Below are positions 1 through 10,968 of a DNA stretch of 64,000 nucleotides, one piece after another. The position numbers and the translations under genes are program-made. The notes beneath the pieces are model-generated. The model was not told the origin of the DNA. It saw only the letters and a program-made list of their open reading frames with translations, and ran no database searches. Each line of letters begins with the position of its first letter. Positions within the stretch are counted from its first letter, which is position 1. Origin of the DNA: Dermatophagoides farinae (lineage: Eukaryota > Arthropoda > Arachnida > Sarcoptiformes > Pyroglyphidae); assembly GCF_024713945.1 (NCBI RefSeq), contig NC_134680.1, positions 3,558,001 through 3,622,000 on the forward strand, read 5' to 3'.

Positions 1-40
1 AAATTATAAATAATTTTTGTTGTAATAATTTATTTATTAC

Positions 41-1947
41 CTTTCTTTGATAATTTCTGCATCATTTGGATATTGTTGAAAATAATCTCTTGATATGCGA
101 GCAATGAATCGTTGCAGTTCTTTCATGTAAAGTGAACAATTACTAGGCATAATTTTGCTTCGAATGATAAAATAAATTATTATTAGAAAAATCATTTTCA
201 AAATAATAACATACCTGTTAATATCATATTTTTCATTATGAATGGTAAGAATTATATCCTCGATTGCATCCTGTATCGATTTGATGAATGGTTCAAATGT
301 ATTCAATATTAAATTATCAATTGATTTCAATGATGATGATGTTTCTATTAAATGTTTCTTAAGAATCGATTGATTTTTATCATTATTTATGATTAGATTC
401 TTTAATTGTTTATGAAAATAATTTAACGAATATATAATCAATGAATTATGTCGTTGATTTATTGTGAATTTGCCGATCACTTGTGTAGCATCACCATCAT
501 TCGATACTAATTGTTCACATTTAAATACAAACAAATTGATTGTTTTGACAATATTTCGACATACGGATTCTAATAACATGGAATCAAAATTTGATGCTAC
601 AATTTCATTCGAAATATCTTTAATTACCAAATCGACATCTTTTTCCGATGGTATTGAATCAATTTTCTGATTTTTAATCACACCAACATTGGTGAATATT
701 CGATTCACCGATTCGAATAATGATGATAATGAATTCGAGAGGTAAGCATTTTCAAATTGTCCAATAGTCGAACGTAATGTTATTTCATTCTCAATCTCTG
801 GTTCATCGACGATGATTCGTTCAGAATAATCAAGAAAAAATGACAATATTTTTGAATAATCGGATTCAATTAATCTTTTAATCGCTGGTGACCAATGAAA
901 TAATTTATTAAATGAGGCGGAAAAAATTCGAATAATTTCATTCCAAAATTTTCGAATCAATTCATCACGATTATCGATAAATTCAATCAATAATGTTTGT
1001 GTTTGATTATCACGACGTTTTTTCAATATCTTAATCATTGTTGAAATCTGATGAAAATGAATGTAAAGATTTTCAAGATTACATTTACAATTACTACGTA
1101 TACTTGTTTTCATTAGATTATTCTGTCTTGTTGATGATGGTATCGTCAATTTCATTTCATTCATATTCATATCATCGAATAATTTCGATAAAGATTGTTC
1201 AATTAATCGGCATTTTTCAACGATCAAATCATTGACAATCGAATCAAGTGAACGTAGATTGTGATATATTTGCAAAGCAGCACCGATATTATTATTGTCC
1301 AATGATTCCAAACCATTACGAAGTAATGAATCTGCTTCGATAATTATTTTCGATTTAATTTGCTGAAATTTTTCCAAATCTTTAGAAATACAATTTAATT
1401 TATGGAGTAAATTTTCCTCGTCCGATTGAATAATGCCATCAATTTCATTGACATATTGTGATAATTTAATGATTTCTTTCAAAAAAATGCCCGATTCATT
1501 TTTTGTCATATCATTATTCATATTTGATTCATCAATTCGTTCCATTAGATACATGATACGTAACATTTTTCGTAGCAGATCACAAGTTTTCTGCAGCCGT
1601 GATAATAGAATAATCTCATGGTTAAGCTGTTGATATGGTGATTCGAATTTCATAATCATCAATTCCATTGTTTTCATTAGATTCTGTGATTTAATACCGA
1701 TGAATCTCAAATCATTATATAATTCATCAAGTTTAGATGCACGTCGAAAAAATGTTTCACAATTTTTCGTTGTTAATTGATTGATATTATTTTTCAACTG
1801 TTCAATACCGGCAGCGATTTTTGAAATCTGTTCTGAAAACGGTAGATTATTCACCGATGCAATAGCATTCTGTTGATCAAAATTTTCGGGCAAAAATTCC
1901 GAATAAATCGGATCCATAGATTGTTTTTTGTTGTTGTTTGTCAACAT
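41..1947 (-). CDS. COG5: Conserved oligomeric Golgi complex subunit 5, 3' part beyond the left edge
   Basis: COG5 is a subunit of lobe B of the COG tether, which captures retrograde vesicles at the Golgi. Exon 1 runs 1947-215 and exon 2 142-41. The intron at 214-143 is 72 nt and in frame, so an unspliced reading stays open. A donor GTAAT follows at 40, so the gene continues off the window; about 611 residues are present, against roughly 840 in the human protein. Family-like blocks are ISKIAAGIEQL near residue 42, LLSRLQKTCDLLRKMLRIM near 115-135, GAALQIYHNLRSLD near 225, and after splicing NCSLYMKELQRFIARI, which matches the conserved CSLYMKELQ block. The protein is helical and polar with no membrane segment. 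A second ATG lies ten codons in (1917) and could be the real start. Its 5' end is 162 bp from the end of LSM3 on the same strand. Confidence 0.9.
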
Positions 1948-2109
1948 TATACAAATTGTTCACAATTGTTAATTAATTAATGATGAAGAAAAAAAAATTA
2001 AGTTTATTCAGAGAAAAGTTGTGAAAACGGAAAAAAAATTTGTTACACAAATGTTTATGAGATGAACACACAAAACAAAACTTGTTTACATTAAAAAAAA
2101 AATTTCGAA

Positions 2110-2589
2110 TTAATTTGCATTTCGAACTGGAGGTGAAATCAGTATGACACTATCACCACGTACAAACAACATTGGAATATTACGTTTATTTGTATTGATA
2201 AATTCTTCAAATGTCTCTTCATTCACTTCGATTGTTTTGTTCACCTCTTCAACATCACTTAATACCATATTCAAATGTTGATCATAGGCATGTAGCCGGC
2301 CACGAAGTTCACGTTCATTACGTAATTTAACATAGATTCGTTCATCAAGACTTAAACGAATTAGATCGAGTGGTTCTTCAACGGTAATCGGTGCTGTCTA
2401 AATTTTTTTTAATGCAAAAAATAATAATGATAAATGAGCCATAGACATGAGTTTTTTTCAATGCGATCAAAAAGACGATGATGTATTCATCGATGACATC
2501 ATGAAAATAATTAATAGTCACATCATCAAATCAATTATGAATTTCCAAGTTAAAAAATAATAACTTACCTGATTTACTTCGTCACCCAT
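2110..2589 (-). CDS. LSM3: U6 snRNA-associated Sm-like protein LSm3
   Basis: LSm3 is one ring subunit of the LSm2-8 (nuclear, U6 snRNA) and LSm1-7 (cytoplasmic mRNA decay) heptamers. Exon 1 is 2589-2569 (MGDEVNQ) and exon 2 is 2397-2110, starting [20 protein letters not shown], joined by a GTAAGT...TAG intron of 171 nt. The protein is 102 aa, the same length as the human protein. Sm1 motif features are seen in [20 protein letters not shown] and the Sm2 RNA-binding motif in [15 protein letters not shown]. It is too short and too split to show as one open frame. An AATAAA on the minus strand at 2003-2008 is a likely poly(A) signal. Identification is firm. Confidence 0.96.
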
Positions 2590-3029
2590 GATGATTGTCA
2601 ATGATTATAAATTGATAATGAGCTATGAATCAATTTATTTGCTGGATAAAAAGACCAGAACAAAAAATCGGTATTGGCAATATAATTCAATACGATTTTG
2701 TTTTTGAATAGCAACCGAAAAAAATTCCAAGCATGTGTAAAGAAAGTATGTTGGGGAGGAGGAGTATCCAACTCTCCAATCAGACGTTCGATGGAACGAC
2801 TAAACGATTTGACTATCGATAGTGATCGTCAAAATTTATTTGTACTTTCCATAATCGGCTAACACTTATCACCGTTGGAGGGTAAAAAAAAAATCATCAA
2901 CTTAGAGGATAATAATCAGAATTTTAATCATACAAAACATTAATGTATTAAATGATGAATCAATCTAATAATAATTATAGATCATTCTAAATAGTAGAAT
3001 TATATTGCACACAATTACTGACAAAATAA
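2590..3029. other. Intergenic spacer, MRPL35 to LSM3
   Basis: This 440-bp AT-rich spacer lies between the MRPL35 stop and the LSM3 start, both on the minus strand. It must contain the LSM3 promoter and the MRPL35 3' end. No further open frame or RNA gene was recognised. Confidence 0.6.
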
Positions 3030-3553
3030 TCATTTGTCGAGTAGTGCATGCATATAACTTCGAGATATACGATTCTTTCCTAATGGCACGTAAACCAGAT
3101 TATGACGTTTCTGGTACGGTTCATATGGATCATCTACAAAGTAGGTTGGTTTCTTGTAACGAGCCGATACCATCTGTTCGAGAACTTTATTCTGTTCGTC
3201 CGTACAGAACACGTGTTGTTTGGCCCACCAACGAAGATAGTAAGGTTTTCGCCAAAGATGTTTGTGACGACCAGCACGTGGTCGTATCCAAGCGCCCCAA
3301 TTCAGTCGATAGAAACGACGCAACACAGCTTTATTCGAACGGAACTTGCCCTGACTATGTGTGAAATAGATGACATTTCTTTGTTGCTGCCAATTGAACG
3401 GATTACGAGTGAGCAACGACGCGGCCAAGTTTGTACAAAGTTGAAGTGAACCTATATATTTGATTGAATGAAATTCAAATTTTAAAAAAGGATCATGGCC
3501 AGTTATCATGAACTTTTACCTGATAATCTCTTTATCAACGATGATGATGCCAT
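3030..3553 (-). CDS. MRPL35: Mitochondrial large ribosomal subunit protein bL35m
   Basis: This is a structural protein of the mitochondrial 39S/54S ribosomal subunit. Exon 1 is 3553-3520 and encodes MASSSLIKRLS, a short Ser/Lys/Arg-containing start typical of a mitochondrial presequence. Exon 2 is 3451-3030 and continues GSLQLCTNLAAS. The intron 3519-3452 (68 nt, GTAAAA...ATATAG) restores frame. Conserved features are KAVLRRFYRLNWGAWIRPRAG, HKHLWRK and the C-terminal YFVDDPYEPYQKRHNLVYVP block. The spliced protein is 151 aa. A naive open frame starts at an ATG inside the intron (3509) and gives a false N-terminus, so the start at 3553 was chosen for splice phase and presequence character. It is divergent from GOT1. 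Confidence 0.92.
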
Positions 3554-3808
3554 TTATCGATGATGATAGGGGTCGATGGTAGCAATCGATCATGTGATCA
3601 ATGCATGTGATCACTATTTAAACAATGACTTCAATACAATGTGGAAATGGCGTAAAAGAATGTATATGATGCACATAAGATGCGCTTTAACTTCGTGATA
3701 TTCTTTTGGTTTGTGGTGATGGTGGTTGTCAGACGATTGAAAGTCATTTAAACATTTGCTACCATCGTTGTTTTATTTTGTGATTATCATCTTTTTTCTC
3801 TATCGACC
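3554..3808. promoter_or_regulatory. Divergent promoter region, MRPL35 / GOT1
   Basis: Only 255 bp separate the two start codons of these oppositely oriented genes, so both promoters must lie here unless GOT1 has an unseen upstream leader exon. No TATA box was assigned. A short upstream frame opening at ATG 3679 (about 22 codons) could be part of the GOT1 leader. Confidence 0.5.
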
Positions 3809-5235
3809 ATGTCATGTTTTAGTTGCGTTGAGAGTGCACCACCCGTTGCTATATTTGCATTGTCCAAGGCGTATCGTGAAGATCCACATCCGAAAAAAGT
3901 GGATCTTGGAATTGGAGGTAAGTATTTTCTTGCTCTCTGTCCTTTGTCAATTATGTCCTTTGTCCATCATTAGCCGTAGTTTTAACATGGTCCATTATTG
4001 TCAAATAGGTGTATATTGACACATGTTCAATTAACGGAACTTTCTTTTTGCTTAGCGTATCGAACAAACGAAGCAAAACCATGGGTATTACCTGTTGTTC
4101 GTAAAGCAGAGGAAGCCATTTCTAAGGACGAAACCTTGAATCATGAATACTTGGGTCAATTGGGTATGGAGTCGTTTACTCAACTAGCAACGCGTATGTT
4201 GTTGGGTGAGGACAGTCCAGCGGTACAGGAACAACGGGCTTTTGGTGTGCAATCGCTTTCTGGAACGGGTGCATTAAGAATTGGATCGGAGTTCCTGCGA
4301 AAATGTGTTGGTTTCAAAACAGTTTACGTTTCGAAACCATCGTGGCGTATGTAACATTCTTAGTGTGTGTTGTCATTGTTCTAAATAACTTAGTTTGTTT
4401 ACGCTCAGCGAATCATCATTTGGTGCTCAAAAATGCTGGTTTTACGGATGTTCGTACGTTTCGTTACTGGGATGGCAAGAATCGTTGTCTTGATTTTGAT
4501 GGCATGTTAGAGGATCTGGCCCAAGCACCTAAAGATTCTGTGATTATATTGCATGTCTGTGCTCATAATCCTACTGGTGTCGATCCAACTATCGAACAAT
4601 GGGAGAAGATAGCCAATGTGATTGAAAAGAAACATTTGTTTCCATTTTTCGATTGTGCCTATCAAGGTTTTGCATCTGGAGATCTAGTCAAGGATAGCTA
4701 TTCGGTCCGTTACTTTGTATCACGTGGATTCGAATTTCTTTGCGCTCAATCGTTTGCCAAGAATTTTGGCCTTTACTGTCAACGTATCGGCAATCTGACA
4801 TTTGTCGCAAAAAACGCCGACGTTTTAACCAACGTTAAGGCCCAGATGGCTCTAATTGTTCGTGGAAATTACTCAAATCCTCCGGCTCATGGTGCTCGAA
4901 TTGTGTCACACGTATTGAGCGATAGTCAACTAAACCAGGAATGGCATGATTGTATCAAACTAATGTCCGGTCGAATCATCCAGATGCGTAAGGCTTTACG
5001 TGATAAACTTGAAGAACTAAAAACACCAGGCGATTGGTCACACATTACATCACAGATTGGTATGTTCTCATACACTGGCCTAACTCCCAACCACGTTCGA
5101 CATCTTGTTGATGATTATCATATTTACCTTCCCAATGATGGACGTATCAGTATCTGTGGTCTCAATACGAATAACGTTGAATACGTAGCACAAGCTTTTA
5201 ACGATGTAGTATCAAAATATCCAGACAATGAATGA
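3809..5235 (+). CDS. GOT1: Aspartate aminotransferase, cytosolic type
   Basis: A PLP enzyme that interconverts aspartate + 2-oxoglutarate and oxaloacetate + glutamate in the cytosol, part of the malate-aspartate shuttle. Exons are 3809-3917, 4056-4346 and 4409-5235; phases close exactly to 408 aa (human GOT1 is 413). The start MSCFSCVESAPPVAIFALSK has no targeting-type presequence, and the body resembles GOT1 more than mitochondrial GOT2. Motifs are DLGIGAYRT, HEYLGQLG, SLSGTGALRIG, CAHNPTGVDPT and the PLP-lysine block SFAKNFGLY (K251). A substrate-carboxylate arginine is in the C-terminal part (DDYHIYLPNDGRISICGL region). Two overlapping AATAAA signals at 5349-5360 follow the stop. Certain identification. 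Confidence 0.96.
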
Positions 5236-5811
5236 TTGAATGGATGATTAATTGATGATCCATCGATCATAGTAGTAGGTAATACTGGTGTATGCTTTCG
5301 AATAGCTTATTTGAATCTTAATCAATCAACGTTTGATCCAAATAATACAATAAAAATAAATTTTTCTTTAATCCATAATTGTGAAAATTGTAACAATCAA
5401 GCGGTTTTATCAATCATCATAATAATTACATCTTCGCAACATTTTTCAATTTTTTCAAATTGAATTCTACTAATTGTAATTAGCGGCCAACTGATGATAT
5501 ATGTGACGAGCGACATCTATCGACTGCATCATTCAATGGCAATCATTTTGGTTTGCTCACACATCATCATCTCAATTGTTTGATGTGTGTTTCATTTCGA
5601 AGACATCCTCATCAAATCAATTGAGATTGGTCCATCATCCATATTGCCTTATCATTGATACTAGTTTCGTTCTGTTCATCGTAATTACTAATTTTTTTTT
5701 TATAATTTCGGGAATTGGTGGGTTCCATCCGTTTGTTTGTCGCAAGATTCATCATCGAATCATTAGTGGAACAATTTTTGAACTGTATCGTGGACAAATC
5801 AATCAAGCATC
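5236..5811. other. Spacer between GOT1 and CLINT1
   Basis: 576 bp containing the GOT1 3' UTR and the CLINT1 promoter/leader. Short open frames on both strands here are overlapping, low in complexity and not supported by any family resemblance. Confidence 0.5.
5349..5360 (+). terminator. Poly(A) signals of GOT1
   Basis: Two AATAAA hexamers in tandem, about 115 bp past the GOT1 stop, followed by a T-rich stretch. This is a plausible 3' end of the transcript. Confidence 0.55.
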
Positions 5812-7754
5812 ATGAATGTCATGTGGAAAGTTCGTGACCTTTACGACAAAGCGTAAGTTCAAACTTCAATGATATATGATGATGACAAAATAATCTACAA
5901 TTGTTTGTTTTACATTTTTCGAACAGGACAAACATCATCATGAACTACACTGAAGTCGAGGTAAGTCGAATATTCACTTTCCACCACCCCTGCATACTAC
6001 AACTGTCGATCGCTAGGCCAAAGTTCGTGAGGCAACTAACGATGAAGCATGGGGTCCAACCGGTCGTCAGATGCAAGAGATAGCTCAGCATACGTTCACC
6101 TATGAATATTATCCGGAAGTGATGAATATGCTTTGGAAACGGATGCTACAGGACAACATGTATAATTGGCGACGAACCTATAAATCATTACAATTGCTTA
6201 ATTATTTGGTTATCAATGGCTCTGAACGTGTTGTTACATCGGCTCGCGAACACATCTATGATCTTCGTCGTCTTGAAAACTACACCTTTATTGATGATTT
6301 TGGCAAAGATCAAGGTATTAACGTTCGACAACGAGCCAAATTGCTCATTGAATTGATTCAGGATGATGAGAAAGTTCGCCAGGAACGAAAAAAAGCTAAA
6401 CAATACAAGGATAAATTTGTGGGCGTATCAAACCAATCTTCCTATTCGGACAGGTATGTTCGTTTTGGGCAATTAATTTTTGCTCCTGATTATTTAGCAT
6501 CGTTACAGGGATCGTGATTCTTGGTCCGATTATTCACCAAGAAAAAGTGATAAACCCTATGATGGAGCATTCAAAGACGAAATCGAACAGCAACCAAAAC
6601 GGTATGACGATATCCAAGACAATAATGAATATAGCCAACCATCATCGTCGCCATCAAAAGCAAAAGCAGCTTCTACAGCCGAGAATAACAGTGGCAGCAA
6701 TCAACAGCAGCAACCAGCCAAACAACGGACTACTCGAAACGTCAAAAAAATCGATCTTGGAGCTGCAGCTCTTTATGCCCAGGAACACGCCAACAGCAAA
6801 CCAGCTGAATCTAATGCGAATGATTCTGATCTATTATCGGTTGTTCCAACAAGCAATAGCCAAACGAAGACTGCCGATCTTCTGGGTGACCTATTTGGTG
6901 GCCTTACTGTCACTTCGACTTTGTCTGAATCAGCAACAGGCGAAGAATTTGCCGATTTCTCACAGTTTGTTGGGCCCACAATTCCTAGAAGCGAACCAAC
7001 TCCCATTGTCAATAAGCTAGCAATAAACAACAACAGCAGTACTGAAGATTTTGCCGATTTCCAAAGTGCATTCGATTCGATCACATCGAAAGCTGTGCAA
7101 CCTATTCTCAGTTCGAATGTGGTCGATTTGATGACCGAAACAAGTTCCAATAAACCTAGTGACTCAGCCGCCTTTGCAGCTATGAATCCGTTTCTAGCTA
7201 ATACATTGACGGAACCAACGAAGCCTTTGTTTGATACAATGTCATTGTTGACGCCCGTTGCGGCCAACAATCATTTACAATCCACTGCACAACAGACAGC
7301 TATCAAATCAGAAGATACTTCATCATGCTCATCGTCTTCACATAAAATCGGTTCGTTATCCACATGTCTTTTTATTATTAGTATTATTATTATATGATTA
7401 TATGACTGGGATGATATTTTCAGGTGAAACGTGGAGTGGGCTCAATACCAACATAAACTTTGACAACATACTTGATCTAAAGAACTCTAAGCCAGCCGTT
7501 CTTACCATCAATCAGTTAGCACAGGCAAACAATCAACATATGGCAAAGGTTACGGCTGCCAATGCTCAAACACCTCCTGGACAATTTGGTTTTGGTCTCA
7601 ACAATTCTCTTAGTAAGAAATCAGGCCATTCATAATCTTTATTGACTATTTGTTTTGGTTTTACACAGGTCCTGTAAGCAGTTCATCAACACCAATGTCA
7701 CCCGTAGCTGACAATCATAGGACCGATTGGTCTGGTCAGAATAGCCTCATCTAG
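5812..7754 (+). CDS. CLINT1: Clathrin interactor 1 / epsinR, ENTH-domain adaptor
   Basis: EpsinR binds phosphoinositides and clathrin/AP-1 at the trans-Golgi and endosomes and sorts SNAREs. Exons are 5812-5852, 5927-5960, 6017-6453, 6509-7350, 7424-7612 and 7669-7754, giving 542 aa. The ENTH domain covers about residues 8-155 (MWKVRDLYDKATNIIMNYTE, AKVREATNDEAWGPTG, GSERVVTSAREHIYDLR, DQGINVRQRAK). KIDLGAAALYAQ matches the CLINT1 linker. The disordered tail has two FADF motifs (F318, F352) in acidic context, like the gamma-ear binding sites of CLINT1, and an NPF at 397-399. ETWSGLNTNINFDNIL corresponds to the TWSDPSVNISLDNLL clathrin-region block of the human protein. The ENTH sequence is closer to CLINT1 (fly lqfR) than to epsin 1-3. 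The donor after exon 4 is a weak GTTCGT. Confidence 0.92.
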
Positions 7755-8233
7755 AGATCACCATTGTTGCCTATCGTTATCATCATTGTTGTTTTTTTTA
7801 TTGCCTCGCCCGAAACATTCCATTATTATCACCTAGCTCGGTATAATCAGCTTTCGAGACATGCAAACGTTTTATTGTGATAACCCGAGAGAGTGACAGA
7901 CCATATACAAACAAACGAACAAAATCAAACCATCAAGGAGAATTTAGGAGAATCGTAGTATCCATATCCAAATGTGGAGTATTGTTTTTTGGAATTTTTT
8001 TTAATTTTACAAATACCAACAAACACTACATACATTTTATACTAATATGATGATGATTTCATAATTATAGATGCAACTTATTATCCAACGCAATTGTTTT
8101 AAGAGATTTATTGATTTTTTTATATATGACACACACACACACCTATTAAACAGTAAACAGATATGATATAATAACAAACAGAGTAATACAATCAATCAAT
8201 TGCAATGAATGAATGAATCTATCAATCATTTAA
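7755..8233. other. Tail-to-tail spacer, CLINT1 / BBIP1
   Basis: 479 bp of AT-rich 3' UTR sequence between convergent genes, with a short (CA)n run near 8128. A minus-strand AATAAA at 8107-8112 lies 122 bp past the BBIP1 stop. No gene seen. Confidence 0.5.
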
Positions 8234-8470
8234 TCATTGCTTTTGTTGCATCAATTTAATCTTCTCTTCGGCTTCACGTTGAATACTTTCCACCTGTAAT
8301 AATGCGATCGATTTGAGTGGCAATAATTTCGGTTTACAAAGCACGAAATAAGGTCGTTCATCGATGATGACAAGATGTTGACTAGGAATGATCGGTTTAA
8401 TCTCAGTATGTGATGATATACCACCACCACCACCAATTGACGATGCAGATGATGACTGATCTCTGGGCAT
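8234..8470 (-). CDS. BBIP1: BBSome-interacting protein 1
   Basis: BBIP1 (BBIP10) is the smallest BBSome subunit, needed for BBSome assembly and ciliary membrane protein traffic, with a reported role in microtubule stability. A single 78-aa open frame carries the block FVLCKPKLLPLKSIALLQVE, which matches the human diagnostic VLCKPKLLPLKS, then a charged helix ending KIKLMQQKQ. The N-terminus is Ser/Gly-rich with GGGGG. The human protein is 92 aa, so this is near full length. It lies 204 bp downstream of APH-1 on the same strand, so it may be an independent short gene or share its transcript. The family call rests mainly on one 12-residue block. Confidence 0.84.
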   Translation of the reverse strand: MPRDQSSSASSIGGGGGISSHTEIKPIIPSQHLVIIDERPYFVLCKPKLLPLKSIALLQVESIQREAEEKIKLMQQKQ

Positions 8471-8674
8471 GATGATTATGATTTTCGTCTATTTGACGGG
8501 ATCGAATTCAATTAGATCAAACGAAATTTGACAAACAGTGTGATTGTGATAATGGCCAGGTCGTCATGGCGACCACAAATATACACACATAATAAACAGA
8601 ATTTATGTATCGAAATGGATTTATTCACATGAAAAAAGCATATAAACATAAAAATGGGTAATACACCATTGCAA

Positions 8675-9711
8675 TCAATTCGTTTTTCGGCAACGAACAA
8701 ATTGATCGAAACGAAAATCAGCACATTTAAGCGTCACCAAAAATGTGATCACCAGTAGCAGATATTGCATTGGAATGGATATAGCGTATAGCTTCGAAGG
8801 ATTCAAAAATGTCTACAGCAGAAACAGAAATACATTTTTCGGTTAGACATGTAAACACAAGAAAACAAACAAAGAAACTACTAAAGTTGCTTACGATATA
8901 AGAGGCAGCCAGATGTGAGATGAGCACGAATAAAATGAAAGGCTTATTGCCGCTATCACAGGATTTGAACAGAATGATTGTCCAACAAATGTGCAGCAGT
9001 ATGAATGCCAATGTTGTCAGCGAAGCACACAGAAAAAAATAAGTGGATCCACCATCAAGACCAACAGTTCCGGGACCAGTAGCATCGGCCAGGATATTGA
9101 TTAGAGAGAACACACCGCTCATCACGCCAAATCCAACGCCGGAAACTATGGATCATATCAATCAGAATAAATGATAAGCAATGCATAAGTGTCATACACA
9201 CCGAAAGATAGTTGCATACGGTTGGTGTCCAATTTGGGCTGAATTTCATTCGATCCATTGCGACCAACTTCGGCCACTTTCTGTAAACCTGTTTCGGCCT
9301 TCCTATTTTGATACAAACACAAATACATAAAGATTATAACAAAAAATACAGCAATTATCAATTATGAATGGCTACCTTAGAACTTGATAGAAAAGATAAC
9401 GGAACGTCTCTTGGAACAGTATGGAAAAAGTGACACCAAATAATAGATATTCTTTGAGTGGAACCACAATGGTCCATAAAATGGAGGATAACAGCAACGA
9501 TACTAACCAGAAGAAGCATCTGTCCAAACAGGTTCAATCGGTAAGAATCAATCAGTTAGACAAGAAATAATTGTCACATTGAAGAGAAAATCACTTACGC
9601 TGAGATCATGATAATAATACGAATTGGATCGTTGGCTATCACCAGACAAAACATTGCCAATGAAGGTCCAAAAGCTATTAAACAGTAGCCAAAAAATTCC
9701 AAATAAGCCAT
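8675..9711 (-). CDS. APH1: Gamma-secretase subunit APH-1
   Basis: APH-1 is the seven-pass scaffold of gamma-secretase, which cleaves Notch and other type I stubs within the membrane. Exons are 9711-9599, 9519-9376, 9302-9202, 9145-8895 and 8812-8675; phases close to 248 aa. The N-terminus MAYLEFFGYCLIAFGPSLAM matches the family. The TM4 GxxxGxxxG motif falls at G122, G126 and G130, and the conserved membrane histidines at H171 (FILLHICW) and H197 (LISHLAAS): the same residue numbers as in human APH1A. NDPIR and INILADATGPG are further signatures. It is divergent from the VAMP gene (435-bp spacer) and upstream of BBIP1. Confidence 0.96.
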
Positions 9712-10146
9712 GATGTTTTTGATGATCGATTATCGTAAAGATGATATTTTTCGGCAACTTTGATCATACACAATAATCAAATCAAATCACAACTAAAAAA
9801 TGTCAATCATATGGGCAACCTGATAACGCCATGACAAATTAACCAGCCACTGCTGCCTCTAGTGGCCAAATGACTATACTAAATGAGTAGTAGCACAAAG
9901 TATAAATGGATGAGAAGATGTTTAGTGATGGCCGTAAAAGTATCGTATGCTGACTAGCCAAATCGTGCTGTGCATTGGAAAACGACAATCGAAAACCCAT
10001 AATCACTTCAAAGTTTTACCTGTTTCAACCACTGATATTGGATGAGTTAAATTACGCTTTTTATGCATTGTTTTTGCTGTTGATTACAAGTTATTCGATC
10101 CGTTTTTTGTTTTGTTTTTTTAACGAATAATTCTCAATACAACAAA
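9712..10146. promoter_or_regulatory. Divergent promoter region, APH-1 / VAMP
   Basis: 435 bp between the two divergent start codons, with no open frame of note. It is likely to hold both promoters; no specific element could be assigned. Confidence 0.45.
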
Positions 10147-10676
10147 ATGTCTCAAGGAGCCAGTTCGAAAAGATTACAACAAACACAAGCTCAGGTATGT
10201 AGTTGATTAATGGATGATTAATAAATTGCCCGGTTGTGTATTTTGTTTTAGGTGGACGAAGTGGTTGGTATAATGCGTACGAATGTTGAAAAAGTTTTGG
10301 AACGTGATCAAAAATTGTCCGAATTAGATGATCGAGCCGATGCTTTGCAACAAGGGGCTAGTCAATTCGAACAACAAGCTGGTAAATTGAAACGAAAATA
10401 TTGGTGGCAAAATCTCAAGGTAATTCTATACTGTTTACACTTTGTTTATCAATAATAATGATTCATTCGTTTTTTTTGTTTATTTGTACAGATGATGCTC
10501 ATACTTGGAATGATTGTTTTGGTCATATTGATCATCATCATAGGTAATGTATCCATAGCTTTCCTTCTCTTTATTTTTATCTTTTTGTTTGTCTGTTCGC
10601 TTAATCTCATTCAACTAACTACGAACGGTTGTCTTTATTTTCCTTGATAAATATAATAGCTTCGTATTCTGAATAA
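10147..10676 (+). CDS. VAMP: Synaptobrevin / VAMP2-3-type R-SNARE
   Basis: A vesicle R-SNARE that zips with syntaxin and SNAP-25-type Q-SNAREs to fuse exocytic vesicles. Exons are 10147-10194, 10252-10419, 10492-10543 and 10660-10676, giving 94 aa. The SNARE motif (about 15-72) contains [13 protein letters not shown], the zero-layer arginine R34 in [18 protein letters not shown], and the juxtamembrane [12 protein letters not shown]. The tail anchor [17 protein letters not shown] (73-89) ends in a five-residue luminal ASYSE. The last intron (116 nt, GTAATG...AATAG) is in frame and open up to a TGA near 10645, so retaining it would give a different, hydrophobic C-terminus. An AATAAA overlaps the stop codon. 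Confidence 0.95.
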
Positions 10677-10922
10677 ATGTATGGAATGGACTGTGTGTAC
10701 GTTTGTCACAATTTAACCTTACGACCTTACAACCCAACTTCCAAAAAATCGAATCAACGAGCTCTTTCTATATCACAAACAACGAACTATAATCATAATC
10801 ATTTCCTATTAATAACGAACTTATTCTCTTTCGCTCTCTTTCTTTATATCACACTATTACTTTCTACTATCTAAGTGTCCAATTTCAATCTAAATTTTAT
10901 ATCCGAATACTGAATGGATTCA

Positions 10923-10968
<46 letters not shown>

